Of a stretch of 64,000 nucleotides of DNA, positions 34,050 to 42,723 are shown piece by piece. Below the pieces are notes generated by a model. The model saw only the letters and a list, made by a program, of their open reading frames with translations, was not told the DNA's origin and made no database searches. Origin of the DNA: AC-32 sp963813435 (lineage in GTDB: Bacteria; Actinomycetota; Thermoleophilia; Gaiellales; Gaiellaceae). A program made the position numbers and the translations under genes. The stretch is taken from positions 434,001 to 498,000 of the forward strand of contig CAWEYY010000002.1 in assembly GCA_963813435.1 (NCBI GenBank), written 5' to 3'. The first letter of the stretch is position 1; every line of letters begins with the position of its first letter.

Positions 34050-34289
34050 CTATGCCTTGCGCCAGCGGCCGAAGACGAGGCCGCCGACGGTGAATCCGAG
34101 GCCGAACGTCCCCACTGCGAAGGTCCCGATCGCGAGCGCCTTGCGCGTCGTCGAGAGCCCCTCCCAGTGGCCGATCGCCTCCTGCTCCTCGGGCGTCAGC
34201 GGCTCTCCGCGGCGCTTCTTGCGCAGCGCGCCGCCAGCCCTCAACCCGAGGTAGAGGTCGTCGAAGATCTCGGTGGATTCATCCGGCAT
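34050..34289 (-). CDS. Small hypothetical protein with C-terminal membrane helix
   Basis: 79 residues from ATG 34289; the frame runs further upstream but would cross the divergent phosphoesterase start. Acidic N-terminus (MPDESTEIFDDLYLGLRAGG), basic middle (LRKKRRGEPLTPEEQEAIGH) and a hydrophobic helix near residues 49-71 with GTFAVGTFGLGFTVGGLVFG. No family is recognised. Confidence 0.6.
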   Translation of the reverse strand: MPDESTEIFDDLYLGLRAGGALRKKRRGEPLTPEEQEAIGHWEGLSTTRKALAIGTFAVGTFGLGFTVGGLVFGRWRKA

Positions 34290-34323
34290 TGAACTCAGTG
34301 TATAGCCTGCTTCGGCGTTGCCC

Positions 34324-35121
34324 GTGCGGCTCCTCCACCTCTCAGATCTCCACGCTGGAAGCCGAGAACAGGGCGAGATCGACGGCAGTCTCACGTCGCT
34401 CGTCGAGCGGATTCAGCCGCAGCTGATCGTCGTCACCGGCGACCTCGCGCACCGTGGCAGGCGGCGCGAGCACGAGCAGGCCGCAGGCTTCCTGCGCCGG
34501 CTCGGACAGCCGCTCCTTGTGGTCCCCGGCAACCACGACATCCCGTACACGTTCGCGCGCTTCACGCGGCCGTGGGCCGAGTTCGAGCGCCAGTGGGAGA
34601 CCGTCGAGCCCGTTCACCGCTCCGAGGAGCTGCTTGTCGTCGGCCTGAACTCGGTTCGTCCCTGGCGGCACCAGTCCGGCGGGCTGCGCGAGAGCCAGCT
34701 GCAACGGACGGCGCAGCTGCTCGCCGAGGCTCCGGAGGGCGCACTGAGAGTCGTGGCGCTGCACCACCATCTGATCGGCGCTCCGTGGCGCTCGCGCAAG
34801 CGGCCGGTCGCGCGCCGCTCCCACGTCCTCGCCTCGCTCGTGGACGCGGGTGCGGAGCTGATCCTCGCCGGCCACATCCACCAGACCGCCGTCAGCGAGC
34901 GCCACGACTTCGAGGTCGACGCGGTCCGTGGAGCCACGGTCTCGGTCGCCCCCGGGCTCGGCCGCCCTCGGCCGAATCGGCGCGGCGAGGCCCAGGGCCT
35001 GCATGTCTACGACACCACCGCCGACGCCCTCGCGGTCGAGACGTACGTCTGGCGCGAAGGCGCCTGGGGCCTGACCGGCGAGCGCCGCTTCCCACGCGGG
35101 TCATCCTCCCTCAAGGGCTAG
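34324..35121 (+). CDS. Calcineurin-like metallophosphoesterase
   Basis: 265 residues from GTG 34324 (TTG 34318 is the other option). All five metallophosphoesterase blocks are present: LSDLHAG, VTGDLAHRG, VPGNHDIPY, LHHHLIG and LAGHIHQT. This is the CpdA/Icc type rather than SbcD because there is no capping domain. The substrate (cyclic nucleotide, phosphodiester or lipid) is not evident. The C-terminal part is Arg-rich. Divergent from the small gene at 34289 with about 30 bases between. Confidence 0.85.
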   Translation: MRLLHLSDLHAGSREQGEIDGSLTSLVERIQPQLIVVTGDLAHRGRRREHEQAAGFLRRLGQPLLVVPGNHDIPYTFARFTRPWAEFERQWETVEPVHRSEELLVVGLNSVRPWRHQSGGLRESQLQRTAQLLAEAPEGALRVVALHHHLIGAPWRSRKRPVARRSHVLASLVDAGAELILAGHIHQTAVSERHDFEVDAVRGATVSVAPGLGRPRPNRRGEAQGLHVYDTTADALAVETYVWREGAWGLTGERRFPRGSSSLKG

Positions 35122-35225
35122 CGAGCACCCGAACCGGTCCTGAACGGCCACTTGCGACGACCGGAAAGGAGCGCGACGATCGTCGCATCGAACCCCCGAT
35201 CGAGCACCGCGACGTCACCACTATC

Positions 35226-35324
35226 ATGGGATTGCTGGGGAGCATCCAAGACGACGTCGCCCGGATACGGCTCCTGCTGGAGGACGAGGATGGCGAAGAA
35301 GAAGCTTCCGAAGATGACGGCTGA
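35226..35324 (+). CDS. Small acidic hypothetical protein
   Basis: 32 residues: MGLLGSIQDDVARIRLLLED then an acidic end with EEEASEDDG. It is a single amphipathic helix followed by an acidic tail. It starts about 100 bases after the phosphoesterase stop and overlaps the next small frame by 35 bases. Compositional pattern supports coding, but evidence is limited. Confidence 0.4.
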   Translation: MGLLGSIQDDVARIRLLLEDEDGEEEASEDDG

Positions 35325-35436
35325 GGAGATCGCACACCGCGAGGAGCTACAGCGCATGGTGCGCGAGCGGATGGCGTATCACGAGGCGAAGGCACGCGAG
35401 CAGGACGCCGCGCGTGAACGCGACGAGAAGAAGTAG
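35290..35436 (+). CDS. Small charged helical hypothetical protein
   Basis: 48 residues from ATG 35290, Lys/Glu/Arg-rich: MAKKKLPKMTAEEIAHREEL then MVRERMAYHEAKAREQDAAR. GGAGGACGAGG lies just upstream. It overlaps the 35226 gene in another frame and ends adjacent to the convergent uvrB stop. Function unknown. Confidence 0.5.
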   Translation: MAKKKLPKMTAEEIAHREELQRMVRERMAYHEAKAREQDAARERDEKK

Positions 35437-37443
35437 CTAGGCGGGCGCCTCGGCCGCGGACCGCAGCTCGCGGCGCAGGTCCTTGATCTCGTCCCGCAGC
35501 TTCGCCGCGTACTCGAACCGCAGCTCCTCGGCGGCCGCGTACATCTCCTCCTCGAGCTGGATCACGAGCTTCTCGAGCTCGCCCGGCGACAGGCCTTCCA
35601 CCTCGGCGCGGCCGCGCCGCCGCCTTCCCGGAACCGTCGGCGACTCGAGGGCCAGGAACTCCGCGATGTCGGAGACGCCCTTGACGATCGACTCGGGCGT
35701 GATCCCGTGCTCCTCGTTGTACGCGAGCTGCTTGACCCGGCGCCGGTTCGTCTCGTCGAGCGCGCCCTGGATCGCCTCGGTCAGCTTGTCCCCGTAGAGC
35801 AGCACCTTGCCGTTGATGTTTCGCGCCGCGCGGCCGATCGTCTGGATCAGCGCGGTCTTCCCGCGCAGGAAGCCCTCCTTGTCGGCGTCGAGCACGGCGA
35901 CCAGTGAGACCTCGGGCAGGTCGAGGCCCTCGCGCAGGAGGTTCACGCCGACGAGCACGTCGTACTCGCCGAGCCGGAGCTCGCGGATGATCTGGATCCG
36001 CTCGAGGGTGTCGACCTCGGAGTGGAGGTACCGCGTCTTGACGCCCGACTCGAGCAGGTAGTCGGTCAGGTCCTCGGCCATCTTCTTGGTCAGCGTCGTC
36101 ACGAGCACGCGCTCGCCGACCTCCTCGCGCCGGCGGATCTCGTTCAAGAGGTCGTCGATCTGGTTCTTCGTCGCGCGCAGCTCGACGTCCGGGTCGACGA
36201 CCCCGGTCGGGCGGATGAGCTGCTCGGCGATCTGCGTCGAGTGGCGCAGCTCGAACGGGCCGGGCGTCGCCGAGACGAACACGAGCTGCGGCACCTTCGC
36301 CAGGAACTCGTCGAAGCGCAGCGGCCGGTTGTCGAGCGCCGACGGCAGGCGGAAGCCGTGGTCGACGAGCGTCTGCTTGCGGGAGCGGTCGCCCTCGTAC
36401 ATCCCGCCGAGCTGTGGCACGGTCTGGTGCGACTCGTCGACGAAGACGACGAAGTCGGACGGGAAGAAGTCGAGCAGCGTGTGCGGCGCCGAACCCGGCG
36501 GGCGGCCGTCCAGGTGGCGCGAGTAGTTCTCGATCCCGGAGCAGAAGCCGAGCTCCTGCATCATCTCGAGGTCGTACTCGGTGCGCTGCCGCACCCGGTG
36601 CGCCTCGAGCATCTTCCCTTGCGACTCGAAGAGGCGGACCTGCTCGTCCAGCTCGTAGCGGATCGCCTCGGACGCGCGCTCGATCGTCGGCGCCGAGGTG
36701 ACGTACTGCGTCGCCGGGAAGAGCGCGAGGTGCTCGAGCTTGCCGTAGACCTCGCCGGTGAGCGGGTCGAAGTGCGTGATCTGCTCGACCTCGTCGCCGA
36801 AGAACGAGACCCGGTAGGCCGACTCCATGTACGCGGGCTGCACCTCGACGACGTCGCCCTTGACCCGGAAGCGGCCGCGGCCGAGCAGGGTGTCATTGCG
36901 CGCGTACTGGATGTCGATCAGCTTTCGCAGCGCGAGGTCGCGGTCGTGCTCCTCGCCGACGGTCAACAGCACGACACGCTTCTCGTACTCCTCGGGAGAG
37001 CCGAGGCCGTAGATGCACGACACCGAGGCGACGATGATCACGTCGCGGCGCGAGAGCAGCGCGGCGGTCGCCGCGTGGCGCAGGCGGTCGATGTCGTCGT
37101 TCCGGGACGAGTCCTTCTCGATGTAGAGGTCGGCCTGCGGTACGTACGCCTCGGGCTGGTAGTAGTCGTAGTAGGAGACGAAGTACTCGACCGCGTTGTC
37201 GGGGAAGAGCTCGCGCAGTTCGTTGCAGAGCTGGGCGGCGAGCGTCTTGTTGTGCGCGATCAGGAGAGTCGGCCTCTGGACCTTCTCCGCGATCCAGGCC
37301 ATCGTCGCGGTCTTGCCGGTGCCGGTCGCGCCGAGAAGCGTCTGGTAGCGCTCGCCGGCCTCGATCCCCGCCGCGAGCTCCTCGATCGCCTGCGGCTGGT
37401 CGCCGGTCGGCGCGTAGACGTCCGTCGTCTTCAGGTCGGGCAC
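35437..37443 (-). CDS. uvrB: UvrABC excision repair subunit B
   Basis: 668 residues from GTG 37443. Walker A GATGTGKTATMAWI near residue 39, the damage-probing beta-hairpin YFVSYYDYYQPEAYVPQADL near residue 88, FVDESHQTVPQLGGMYEGDR, VTTLTKKMAEDLTDYL and QTIGRAARNINGKVLLYGD. The C-terminal UVR helix pair (LVIQLEEEMYAAAEELRFEY) binds UvrC. Full length for the family. Confidence 0.97.
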   Translation of the reverse strand: MPDLKTTDVYAPTGDQPQAIEELAAGIEAGERYQTLLGATGTGKTATMAWIAEKVQRPTLLIAHNKTLAAQLCNELRELFPDNAVEYFVSYYDYYQPEAYVPQADLYIEKDSSRNDDIDRLRHAATAALLSRRDVIIVASVSCIYGLGSPEEYEKRVVLLTVGEEHDRDLALRKLIDIQYARNDTLLGRGRFRVKGDVVEVQPAYMESAYRVSFFGDEVEQITHFDPLTGEVYGKLEHLALFPATQYVTSAPTIERASEAIRYELDEQVRLFESQGKMLEAHRVRQRTEYDLEMMQELGFCSGIENYSRHLDGRPPGSAPHTLLDFFPSDFVVFVDESHQTVPQLGGMYEGDRSRKQTLVDHGFRLPSALDNRPLRFDEFLAKVPQLVFVSATPGPFELRHSTQIAEQLIRPTGVVDPDVELRATKNQIDDLLNEIRRREEVGERVLVTTLTKKMAEDLTDYLLESGVKTRYLHSEVDTLERIQIIRELRLGEYDVLVGVNLLREGLDLPEVSLVAVLDADKEGFLRGKTALIQTIGRAARNINGKVLLYGDKLTEAIQGALDETNRRRVKQLAYNEEHGITPESIVKGVSDIAEFLALESPTVPGRRRRGRAEVEGLSPGELEKLVIQLEEEMYAAAEELRFEYAAKLRDEIKDLRRELRSAAEAPA

Positions 37444-37473
37444 GAGCCTAGGGTAGCGTCGCCGCGGGTGTGC

Positions 37474-38685
37474 TCAGGCGGCCTCGGGCTCGACGACCGG
37501 CTGGGTCCCGCCGCCGCGAAGGGCCACGATCGCGAGCGGAATCGAGGCGAGGATCTGGGCCACGGCCACGGCGAACATCACCGGCCTCGGCCCCCACGCA
37601 GCGAGGAGCGGGCCGACGATCAGCAGCCCGAGCGGCCCCGCGAGCATCGCCATCGTCAGGAGCGCCGTCATCACCTTCGGGCGGAGCGCCTCCGGCGAAC
37701 GCATCGTGAGCACGCTGATCAGCGGCGCGTTTGCGAGGGGCCCGAAGAGCGACGAGACGAACAGCACGGATATCACGCCTGCCGCCGGCAGCGGCAGACC
37801 GAGGAGCGGGAGAGGCAGCGCCCAGGCGACGACTCCGAGCGCGCCGAGACGTACGGGGTCGAACCTCGGCGCGAGCTTGACCGCAACCACGCTCCCGACC
37901 ACGGAGCCTGCACCGAAGCCCGCGTAGAAGAGCCCCGCGATCCCCGATCTCCCGTCGAAGTCCTGGAAGGCGAGGACGGGCAGCGACGCGCCGATCATCT
38001 GGCTGAACATGTTCAGGAACAGGGCGGTGAGTCCCATGATGCGGAGGAAGCGGTCTTTGAGCAGGAAGCGGAGACCTGCCAGCAGACCGCCGGCCTCTTG
38101 GACCTGGCCCACCGGCTTCCCCTTGGGGACGAGCGTCAGCAGGATCAGGAACGAGACGGCGAACGTCGCAGCGTCGACGTAGAGCACGTTCGCCGCGCCG
38201 ATCGCCGCGATCAGGACGCCGGCGAGCACCGGGCCGATCAGGGCCATCGCCCGCTGCGTGCCCTCGACGACCGCGTTCGCCTGGGCAACCGTGGGCTCGT
38301 CGTCGCCGACGAGCTCCGGCAGGATCAGCCGCTCGGCCGAAAAGTACGGCGCCAGGAAGATCCCCGTGACGAACACGCACGCCAGCAGCACCGGGAACGT
38401 GAGGAGCCCCGCGCCGTAGAGCACGGGGATCGCGAGCATCAGCGGCGCGCGCGCCGCGTCCCCGACGACCATCGTCGTCCGTGCCCCGAGCCGGGAGACG
38501 ACCGTGCCGCTCGGAATCCCGAGCACCGCCACCGGCAGCAGCTCGACGGCGAGGACCAGGGTCATCTTCGCCGCCGACCCCGTCGTGACCAGCACGAACC
38601 AGGGCAGCGCGAGGAACGTCATCTGAGACCCGAGCGACGAGATCGCCTCCGCCGTCAGCAGCGCGATCAGCGGGCGGCTGCGCAG
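37474..38685 (-). CDS. MFS transporter (MFS_3/EntS-like)
   Basis: About 403 residues if started at CTG 38685; the first ATG (38622) would cut into helix 1. Upstream of the ATG the frame reads RSRPLIALLTAEAISSLGSQ, the normal N-terminus for this family, with no ATG, GTG or TTG before the REP-like element at 38727. Around 11-12 membrane helices. The TM2-3 loop shows SRLGARTTMVVGDAARA. Relatives export siderophores or drugs; substrate unknown. It may be cotranscribed with the second MFS gene 115 bases upstream. Confidence 0.78.
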   Translation of the reverse strand: MRSRPLIALLTAEAISSLGSQMTFLALPWFVLVTTGSAAKMTLVLAVELLPVAVLGIPSGTVVSRLGARTTMVVGDAARAPLMLAIPVLYGAGLLTFPVLLACVFVTGIFLAPYFSAERLILPELVGDDEPTVAQANAVVEGTQRAMALIGPVLAGVLIAAIGAANVLYVDAATFAVSFLILLTLVPKGKPVGQVQEAGGLLAGLRFLLKDRFLRIMGLTALFLNMFSQMIGASLPVLAFQDFDGRSGIAGLFYAGFGAGSVVGSVVAVKLAPRFDPVRLGALGVVAWALPLPLLGLPLPAAGVISVLFVSSLFGPLANAPLISVLTMRSPEALRPKVMTALLTMAMLAGPLGLLIVGPLLAAWGPRPVMFAVAVAQILASIPLAIVALRGGGTQPVVEPEAA

Positions 38686-38726
38686 GCCCTGGCTCTCGCT
38701 TATCGATCGACTTTCTGACGGAAAAC

Positions 38727-38806
38727 CTGTCGACCGGTCAGTTCAGACGGCCGAACGGGCAAAGCCCACTCGGCCTGATGGAGACGACGCAAGCGTCGCC
38801 TCATGC
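38727..38806 (-). repeat. REP-like two-hairpin element, copy C (inverted)
   Basis: Read on the minus strand: GAGGCGACGCTTGCGTCGTC, then GTGGGCTTTGCCCGTTCGGC, then CGTCTGAACTGACCGGTCGA. It has the same order as copies A and B. It separates the two MFS transporter genes. Confidence 0.72.
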
Positions 38807-40093
38807 GCCCTCGTCGACCTCCGGCAGCTCCCGCATCCGCGGTATCGGCGACGGGGCGAGCCAGAGGACTCCCAGCAACGCTCCCACCGAGCCGATCCAG
38901 AGCGTCGTCCGGAGCCCGATCCACGTCCCGAGCGCACCGCCGAGCAGCGCGCCGATCGGCCGCACGCCGTAATTGACGACCATGAACGCGCCGGAGACCC
39001 GCGCGCGAAGCCGGTCAGGGACGAGCGCCGCGGAGAATGCGCCGGCCGAGATGTCGAGCAGCATCACGCCAAAGCCGGAGAGGAACTCCGAGGCGAAGAG
39101 GCAGACGATGATGACCCACTGCGGCCCGCCCGCGAGCGGAACGAGCACGAGCGGGGCGGGAAAGAGGACGCAGCCGATCACGAAGGTCGGGCCGACGCCG
39201 ATCCGGCGGCTGATCCTCCCGGTGAAGAACGACCCGAGCAGCCCGCCTACCGACGCGGCGCCCAGCACGAGCCCGAGCACGCCCGGGCTGACACCCAGCG
39301 TGCGGTTCGCGTAGAGCAGAAAGATCGCCCAGAAGACGAAGTTGAAGAAGTTGATCGTCGTCGTCGTCAGCAGGCTCGAGCGGATGACCGGCGAGCGCCA
39401 GATGTAGCGGGCGCCGGCCTTCAGGTGCCCGCGCTCGGCCTTCTCGGTCGGTGGCTCGACCGGCGAGATCGACTTCAGCGAGAGCGCCGAGGCGAGGAAG
39501 GACAACGCGTCGATGAGGATCGCGCCGGGCGCCGAGAACGCCTGCACGAGCAGGCCGCCGACACTCGGACCTGCGATGTAGGACATCGCGCGGCTGCTGT
39601 TCAGGAGCGAGGTCGCCTCGATGTACTTCTCCCGCGGAACGAGCGACACGAACAGCGTGCTGTAGGAGACGAAGAAGAACACGCTCAGCGTCCCGATGAG
39701 GAAGCTGACCACGTACAGCTGCGCCATCGTCAGGATGCCGAACCAGTAGGCCAGCGGAATCGTGAGCAGGAACCCCGCCCTGCCGAGGGCCGTGCCGAGC
39801 ATGGTCACCCGCCGGTGCCCGCGCCGGTCGACCCAGGCGCCCGCATGGAGCGAGAAGAGCAGGTTCGGCAGCAGCAAAGCGGCCCCGAGGTACCCCATCT
39901 GCGCCGGGCTGGCGTGCAGCGTCAGCACGCCGACCAGCGGCAGGGCAAGCAGCGTGATCTGGTCGCCGAAGAGCGAGACCGACTCGCCGATCCAGAAGCG
40001 ACGGAAGTCGCGCGCCTGCAGGACCTCGGGAGCGCGGAGGAAACGCCTGCGGGCCGGCGCGACGGCCACGTCGAGGGAGTCGGACGGGCTCAC
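38801..40093 (-). CDS. MFS transporter (MFS_3/EntS-like), operon member
   Basis: 430 residues from GTG 40093, overlapping the DUF4097 stop (GTGA). Twelve helices; begins FLRAPEVLQARDFRRFWIGE with SLFGDQITLLALPL (helix 1), then GAWVDRRGHRRVTMLG in the 2-3 loop. These are hallmarks of the EntS/MefA-like exporter group. Translational coupling to the DUF4097 protein suggests a linked envelope or export function, though no substrate is visible. Its last bases overlap the inverted repeat element. Confidence 0.85.
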   Translation of the reverse strand: MSPSDSLDVAVAPARRRFLRAPEVLQARDFRRFWIGESVSLFGDQITLLALPLVGVLTLHASPAQMGYLGAALLLPNLLFSLHAGAWVDRRGHRRVTMLGTALGRAGFLLTIPLAYWFGILTMAQLYVVSFLIGTLSVFFFVSYSTLFVSLVPREKYIEATSLLNSSRAMSYIAGPSVGGLLVQAFSAPGAILIDALSFLASALSLKSISPVEPPTEKAERGHLKAGARYIWRSPVIRSSLLTTTTINFFNFVFWAIFLLYANRTLGVSPGVLGLVLGAASVGGLLGSFFTGRISRRIGVGPTFVIGCVLFPAPLVLVPLAGGPQWVIIVCLFASEFLSGFGVMLLDISAGAFSAALVPDRLRARVSGAFMVVNYGVRPIGALLGGALGTWIGLRTTLWIGSVGALLGVLWLAPSPIPRMRELPEVDEGA

Positions 40094-40950
40094 GCGCGCG
40101 TGATCTCGATGTCGCCGCTCATCGTGTTGGCCTTCAGCTCCACGTGCGGCGCGTCACCCTCGGGTGCCGAGTCCGAAACCGGAAGCTCCGACCGGACCTC
40201 GCCACTCCGCGAGCGGGCGTCGACCCACAGCGTCGAGCCTTCCTTGATCCCGATCGTGAGATCGCCGGAGGCGGACTTCAGCTCGGCGCTCCCCTGGGAC
40301 AGGCTGCCGATCCTCTGGTCGCCGGACGCGGTGTTGACGTTCACTGCCGCGCGGGCCGCCTCGACCGTCACGTCGCCAGAAGCGCTGTTGACGGAGAGCG
40401 ACCCGTCGACCGACTCGATGGTCACGTCACCAGAGGCCGTGTTGAGCCTCGCGCCGCCGGCGATCGTCTTCCCCCGCACGTCGCCCGAGGCGGTGTTGAC
40501 GCGCAGCTCGCCGCCGATGCCGCCCATCCGTACGTCGCCGCTGGCGGTGTTGATGTTCGCGTCGCCGGAGACATCGTCGAGCTCGATGTCGCCCGAAGCG
40601 GTGCTGAGACTGATCGAGCCGAGACGCCCGCGGACGTCGAGATCGGCGGACCCCGACTTCACCTCGGCGTCGGCCCCCTCGGGGCACGTGATCTCGATGC
40701 CGACCGCCGCGCCGCGGAACAGTCCACCGCGGGACCGGCCGAGGTCGACGATCACTTGCTGCCTGTCCGCACCGCCGCGCAGCTCGAGCCGTGCGGACTC
40801 GATCGCCTTCGTCGTGGCGTCGTTGTCACGGAGTGGCCGCAGCTCGACCGTCGTCTGCTTGACATCCCGCGCGTCGATCCTGATCTCTCCGGAGCCGAGG
40901 CGGACGTCGAGGCTGACGGAGCCGGGAGTGTCGAAGGTCTCGGTTCTCAT
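40090..40950 (-). CDS. DUF4097 beta-helix (putative adhesin-like) protein
   Basis: 286 residues, ATG overlapping the micropeptide stop (ATGA). About ten short repeats of the form N-T/S-A-S-G-D-V (for example INTASGDVRMGGIGGELRVN) run from residue ~110 to 285, forming a right-handed beta-helix typical of DUF4097/DUF4098. No signal peptide or anchor is seen, so a cytosolic or scaffold role is possible. Set in an operon after a ribbon-helix-helix regulator and before an MFS exporter. Confidence 0.82.
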   Translation of the reverse strand: MRTETFDTPGSVSLDVRLGSGEIRIDARDVKQTTVELRPLRDNDATTKAIESARLELRGGADRQQVIVDLGRSRGGLFRGAAVGIEITCPEGADAEVKSGSADLDVRGRLGSISLSTASGDIELDDVSGDANINTASGDVRMGGIGGELRVNTASGDVRGKTIAGGARLNTASGDVTIESVDGSLSVNSASGDVTVEAARAAVNVNTASGDQRIGSLSQGSAELKSASGDLTIGIKEGSTLWVDARSRSGEVRSELPVSDSAPEGDAPHVELKANTMSGDIEITRA

Positions 40951-41075
40951 CGGGACCCCCTCGGGCGAGTCTTGAGCTCGTTGCGCCTCGCGAGGGCCTC
41001 GTACTCGGCCGGGCGCTTCGGGCGTGGATCGGTGTGGACCTCTGCGTGTCCGAACGGGATCGGGTAGAAGGCCAT
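40947..41075 (-). CDS. 42-residue hypothetical micropeptide
   Basis: ATG 41075 with GGAG seven bases upstream; TGA overlaps the DUF4097 ATG. Sequence begins MAFYPIPFGHAEVHTDPRPK and ends KTRPRGSR; Pro/Arg/His-rich, no membrane helix. The good ribosome site, tight operon position (13 bases after the regulator gene) and ATGA coupling support a real gene. Function unknown. Confidence 0.6.
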   Translation of the reverse strand: MAFYPIPFGHAEVHTDPRPKRPAEYEALARRNELKTRPRGSR

Positions 41076-41088
41076 GTCCTCTCTCCTC

Positions 41089-41538
41089 TCAGCTCTTGGC
41101 GTAGCCCGTCAGCCGCTTGCCTGACCGGCTCACCGGGGCGGCGGTGGTCGAGCGCGAAAGTGCGCGCACGATCCAGGTGTTGACCGAGACGCCCTCCTGG
41201 GCGGCCGCGGCCTCGATCGTCGTCTTGAGAGCGTCCGGGAGGCGAAGCGTGATCCGGGCCGTGTGGCCGTCGTCCACGCTGCTGACCGCCTCCGGCTCGT
41301 CGCCCACGAAGACGAGCTCGGGGTCCTGCCCGGCCAGCCGAACCTCGACGTGGCCGGAGGGAAGCTTGTCGTTCAACTCGAGCGCTGCTTCCGAGAGCGC
41401 GTCGAGCAGGCGCAACCCGACCGATGCCTGCAGCGTCACGACCAGGCGACCGGCGGCGTCAGAGGTCGCCTCGTCACCCAGCTCTGCGACGGCCGTCAGG
41501 TCGGCCTGGAGCGCATCGACAAATCGTTGTAGCTGCAT
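41089..41538 (-). CDS. Ribbon-helix-helix (HicB/Arc-type) DNA-binding regulator
   Basis: 149 residues, ATG 41538. Residues ~92-125 (ARITLRLPDALKTTIEAAAA then QEGVSVNTWIVRALSRS) are a ribbon-helix-helix domain of the HicB/CopG type, fused to an N-terminal domain of about 85 residues (helical then beta, LPSGHVEVRLAGQDPELVFV). It heads the micropeptide-DUF4097-MFS run. Its own promoter overlaps two 11-base direct repeats, so autorepression is likely. No toxin partner is seen. Confidence 0.78.
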   Translation of the reverse strand: MQLQRFVDALQADLTAVAELGDEATSDAAGRLVVTLQASVGLRLLDALSEAALELNDKLPSGHVEVRLAGQDPELVFVGDEPEAVSSVDDGHTARITLRLPDALKTTIEAAAAQEGVSVNTWIVRALSRSTTAAPVSRSGKRLTGYAKS

Positions 41539-41540
41539 CG

Positions 41541-41576
41541 TGACGTCACTATGACATCACTATCGCAGTCTGTCAA
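41541..41576 (-). promoter_or_regulatory. Leaderless-type promoter with tandem operator repeats for the RHH operon
   Basis: Minus strand: perfect -35 TTGACA (41576-41571), 17-base spacer, -10 CATAGT (41553-41548). The start site would fall within about three bases of the ATG at 41538. On the plus strand TGACGTCACTA (41541-41551) is followed directly by TGACATCACTA (41552-41562), two 11-base repeats covering the -10, as expected for a cooperative ribbon-helix-helix operator. Confidence 0.6.
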
Positions 41577-41589
41577 CCGTCAATAAATG

Positions 41590-42141
41590 TCAGCCTGGTG
41601 CACCCAGTTCTTTGGCGTAACCACGCCGATAGAGGGTCTTCAGGTGCTCCACGCGGCTCACGTAGTGGCGCGTCTCGGCGAACGCGATCCCCTTCCCCTC
41701 GCGGCGCCAGGTGTCGACGTTCTCCTGGCCCGCGTTGTAGGCAGCGAGCGCGGTTCGTTCGTCACGGTACTTGTCGAGCAGGTGGCGCAGGTACCAGGCG
41801 CCGTAGCGGACGTTGATCTCCGGGTCGTCGAGATCGGAGACGCGAAAGCGCGTCCCTCCGGTGTGGATCGCGATCCCCTTGGCCGTGTCCGGAAGGAGCT
41901 GCATGAGGCCGATCGCGCCCGACGACGAGCGGACGTGTGGTCGGAACTTGCTCTCCTGGTAGATCACGGCGGCCAGCAGCGCCGGATCGAGGCGGTAGTT
42001 CCGAGCGTGGCCGCGGACGATCGCCTGGTAGTGGAGGGGGTACCGGATCCGCACCCACCAGGCGGGCTCGGTCGAGTTGACGTAGGCGAAGGCGGCACCG
42101 AGTGCGGCGATCGCGAGCAGGAGTGCGAGGAGCTTCTTCAC
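41590..42141 (-). CDS. Lytic transglycosylase (SLT/Slt70-type domain)
   Basis: 183 residues from GTG 42141 overlapping the coaE stop (GTGA). An N-terminal signal/anchor helix spans residues 3-21. SLT domain: catalytic Glu63 in AVIYQESKFRPHV, then SSGAIGLMQLLPDTAKGIA, and ERTALAAYNAGQENVDTW. It cleaves peptidoglycan glycan strands to 1,6-anhydro products at the cell envelope. Coupling to coaE and rpsA reflects a conserved actinobacterial order only loosely. Confidence 0.88.
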   Translation of the reverse strand: MKKLLALLLAIAALGAAFAYVNSTEPAWWVRIRYPLHYQAIVRGHARNYRLDPALLAAVIYQESKFRPHVRSSSGAIGLMQLLPDTAKGIAIHTGGTRFRVSDLDDPEINVRYGAWYLRHLLDKYRDERTALAAYNAGQENVDTWRREGKGIAFAETRHYVSRVEHLKTLYRRGYAKELGAPG

Positions 42142-42722
42142 GCGAGGTCGCGCATCACCCCGGCGACGAACGCCTCGAGCTCCTCGAGAGTGCCTTCGTT
42201 GACGTAGGCGTAGTCCGCCCGCTTCGCCTTCTCGTCGTCCGGAATGAGCCGAGCCTCTCGCGGACCTGGGGGCACCTGCGCGCGCGAGGCGCGGAGCTCC
42301 GCCGGCGCCGTGACCACGACAACCGCGTCGAAGCGCTCCTGGCCGCCGGTCTCGAACAGGAGCGGGATCTCGGCGACACAGACCGCCGGCGGATCGGGGA
42401 GACGAGCGAGCTCCTCGCGCCAGGCGGCCTGCTCGCGGATCACCCTGGGATGGAGCTCGTTCTCGAGCCAGTCGAGCGCCTCGCGGTCGGCAAAGACGAT
42501 CTCCGCCAGCGCGCCGCGGTCGATCTCGCCGTCGCCGTCGAGGATCTGGTCGCCAAACCGCTTGACGACCGCTTCTCGCACCTCCTCGTCGTCGCGGAGG
42601 AGCCGGTGCACGATCTCGTCGCTCGAGACCGTTGCTGCGCCCTGGCGCGCGAACGCGGCGAGAGCCGCGCTCTTCCCCGCCCCGATGCCGCCCGTGACGG
42701 CGACGGCGAGCGGTCGGGACAC
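42138..42722 (-). CDS. coaE: Dephospho-CoA kinase
   Basis: 194 residues. Last step of CoA synthesis, phosphorylating dephospho-CoA with ATP. Walker A VTGGIGAGKSAALAAFARQG, SSDEIVHRLL (substrate Asp), LHPRVIREQAAWREE and VAEIPLLFETG match CoaE. One base separates its start from the rpsA stop, and panB/panC elsewhere in the window supply the same pathway. The rpsA-coaE pairing is common in actinobacteria. Confidence 0.93.
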   Translation of the reverse strand: MSRPLAVAVTGGIGAGKSAALAAFARQGAATVSSDEIVHRLLRDDEEVREAVVKRFGDQILDGDGEIDRGALAEIVFADREALDWLENELHPRVIREQAAWREELARLPDPPAVCVAEIPLLFETGGQERFDAVVVVTAPAELRASRAQVPPGPREARLIPDDEKAKRADYAYVNEGTLEELEAFVAGVMRDLA

Positions 42723-42723
42723 G

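Noticed and set aside
36022..38718. Long (~900-codon) open frame antisense to uvrB and the MFS gene
   Set aside because: Arg/Val/Glu-rich shadow frame caused by high third-position GC; it is opposite genes with clear conserved motifs.
41089..41538. HicA/HicB toxin-antitoxin pair
   Set aside because: The RHH protein has no HicA-like partner; the next gene is a 42-residue peptide without dsRNA-binding features.
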